Source: Clostridiales bacterium
Lineage (GTDB): Bacteria; Bacillota; Clostridia; Oscillospirales; Oscillospiraceae
Reading direction: 5' to 3'
DNA length: 12,204 nt
NCBI GenBank assembly: GCA_021205375.1
Contig: JAJPXR010000173.1
Span: 1-12,204 of the forward strand
The notes beneath the pieces were generated by a model, which was given only the letters and a program-made list of their open reading frames with translations, had not been told where the DNA came from and did no database searches. How positions within the stretch are numbered: the first letter of the stretch is position 1; every line of letters starts with the position of its first letter. Positions 12,152-12,204 of the stretch are shown here, in pieces. Position numbers and translations under genes: made by a program.

Positions 12152-12204
12152 GACCACCCCTCTTGCCTCCCCTGTGAAGCGCTGGCCGAATGGCCAATTC
12201 CTCT
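12152..12204 (-). repeat. Related repeat, copy 3 (inverted, divergent, cut by window end)
   Basis: Bases 12152-12174 are the exact inverse of bases 32-54 in copy 1. Beyond that the sequence diverges and carries a different small hairpin, TGGCC-GAAT-GGCCA (12183-12196), instead of the CCGCCT palindrome. The element runs off the window, so its length is unknown. It sits upstream of the GtrA-family gene. Confidence 0.7.

Overview
The window looks like a chromosomal segment from a GC-rich anaerobic Firmicute of the Clostridia, probably an Oscillospiraceae-like gut bacterium. This is inferred from gene content and style: strong AAGGAGG-type ribosome-binding sites, sigma-A-type promoters, a biotin-dependent sodium-pumping decarboxylase, an UPF0237/UPF0210 pair, MtaB, and GC-rich genes separated by AT-rich promoters. 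No 16S or other taxonomic marker is present.

Left part (1-3360). A GC-rich double-palindrome repeat sits at the left edge. It is followed by a promoter and an Mrp/NBP35-type iron-sulfur carrier ATPase (236-1066, +) with a bidirectional terminator. Facing it is a three-gene leftward operon (3161 down to 1225): an HPr-like protein without the catalytic histidine, an ACT-domain protein (UPF0237) and a DUF711/PFL-like protein (UPF0210). Between this operon and mtaB, two opposing promoters face each other across a short inverted repeat.

Middle part (3361-7324). mtaB (tRNA ms2t6A37 methylthiotransferase) overlaps by ATGA with a membrane acyltransferase-like gene (DUF1624/HGSNAT type). These converge on a leftward group: a GNAT acetyltransferase, a 67-residue membrane protein and a membrane-anchored XRE regulator. 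The regulator's promoter carries two palindromes that look like operators. A small, more AT-rich orphan gene (6961-7248) lies between this group and the next operon.

Right part (7325-12204). A leftward operon encodes a split sodium-translocating decarboxylase in the order oadA, oadG, biotin carrier, oadB. The cytoplasmic carboxyltransferase moves CO2 from substrate (most likely oxaloacetate) to the biotin carrier. OadB then decarboxylates carboxybiotin and exports sodium, with OadG anchoring the complex. Next come a tRNA-Val(GAC) with its own promoter and terminator, a second repeat copy, a bidirectional terminator and a GtrA-family membrane protein (11479-12045, -). A third, inverted and partial repeat copy lies at the right edge.

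Most of the window is ordinary core metabolism. The points most worth a second look are the dispersed repeat family, the HPr-like/ACT/PFL operon and its facing promoters, the regulator operator pair, and the unrecognised orphan gene.
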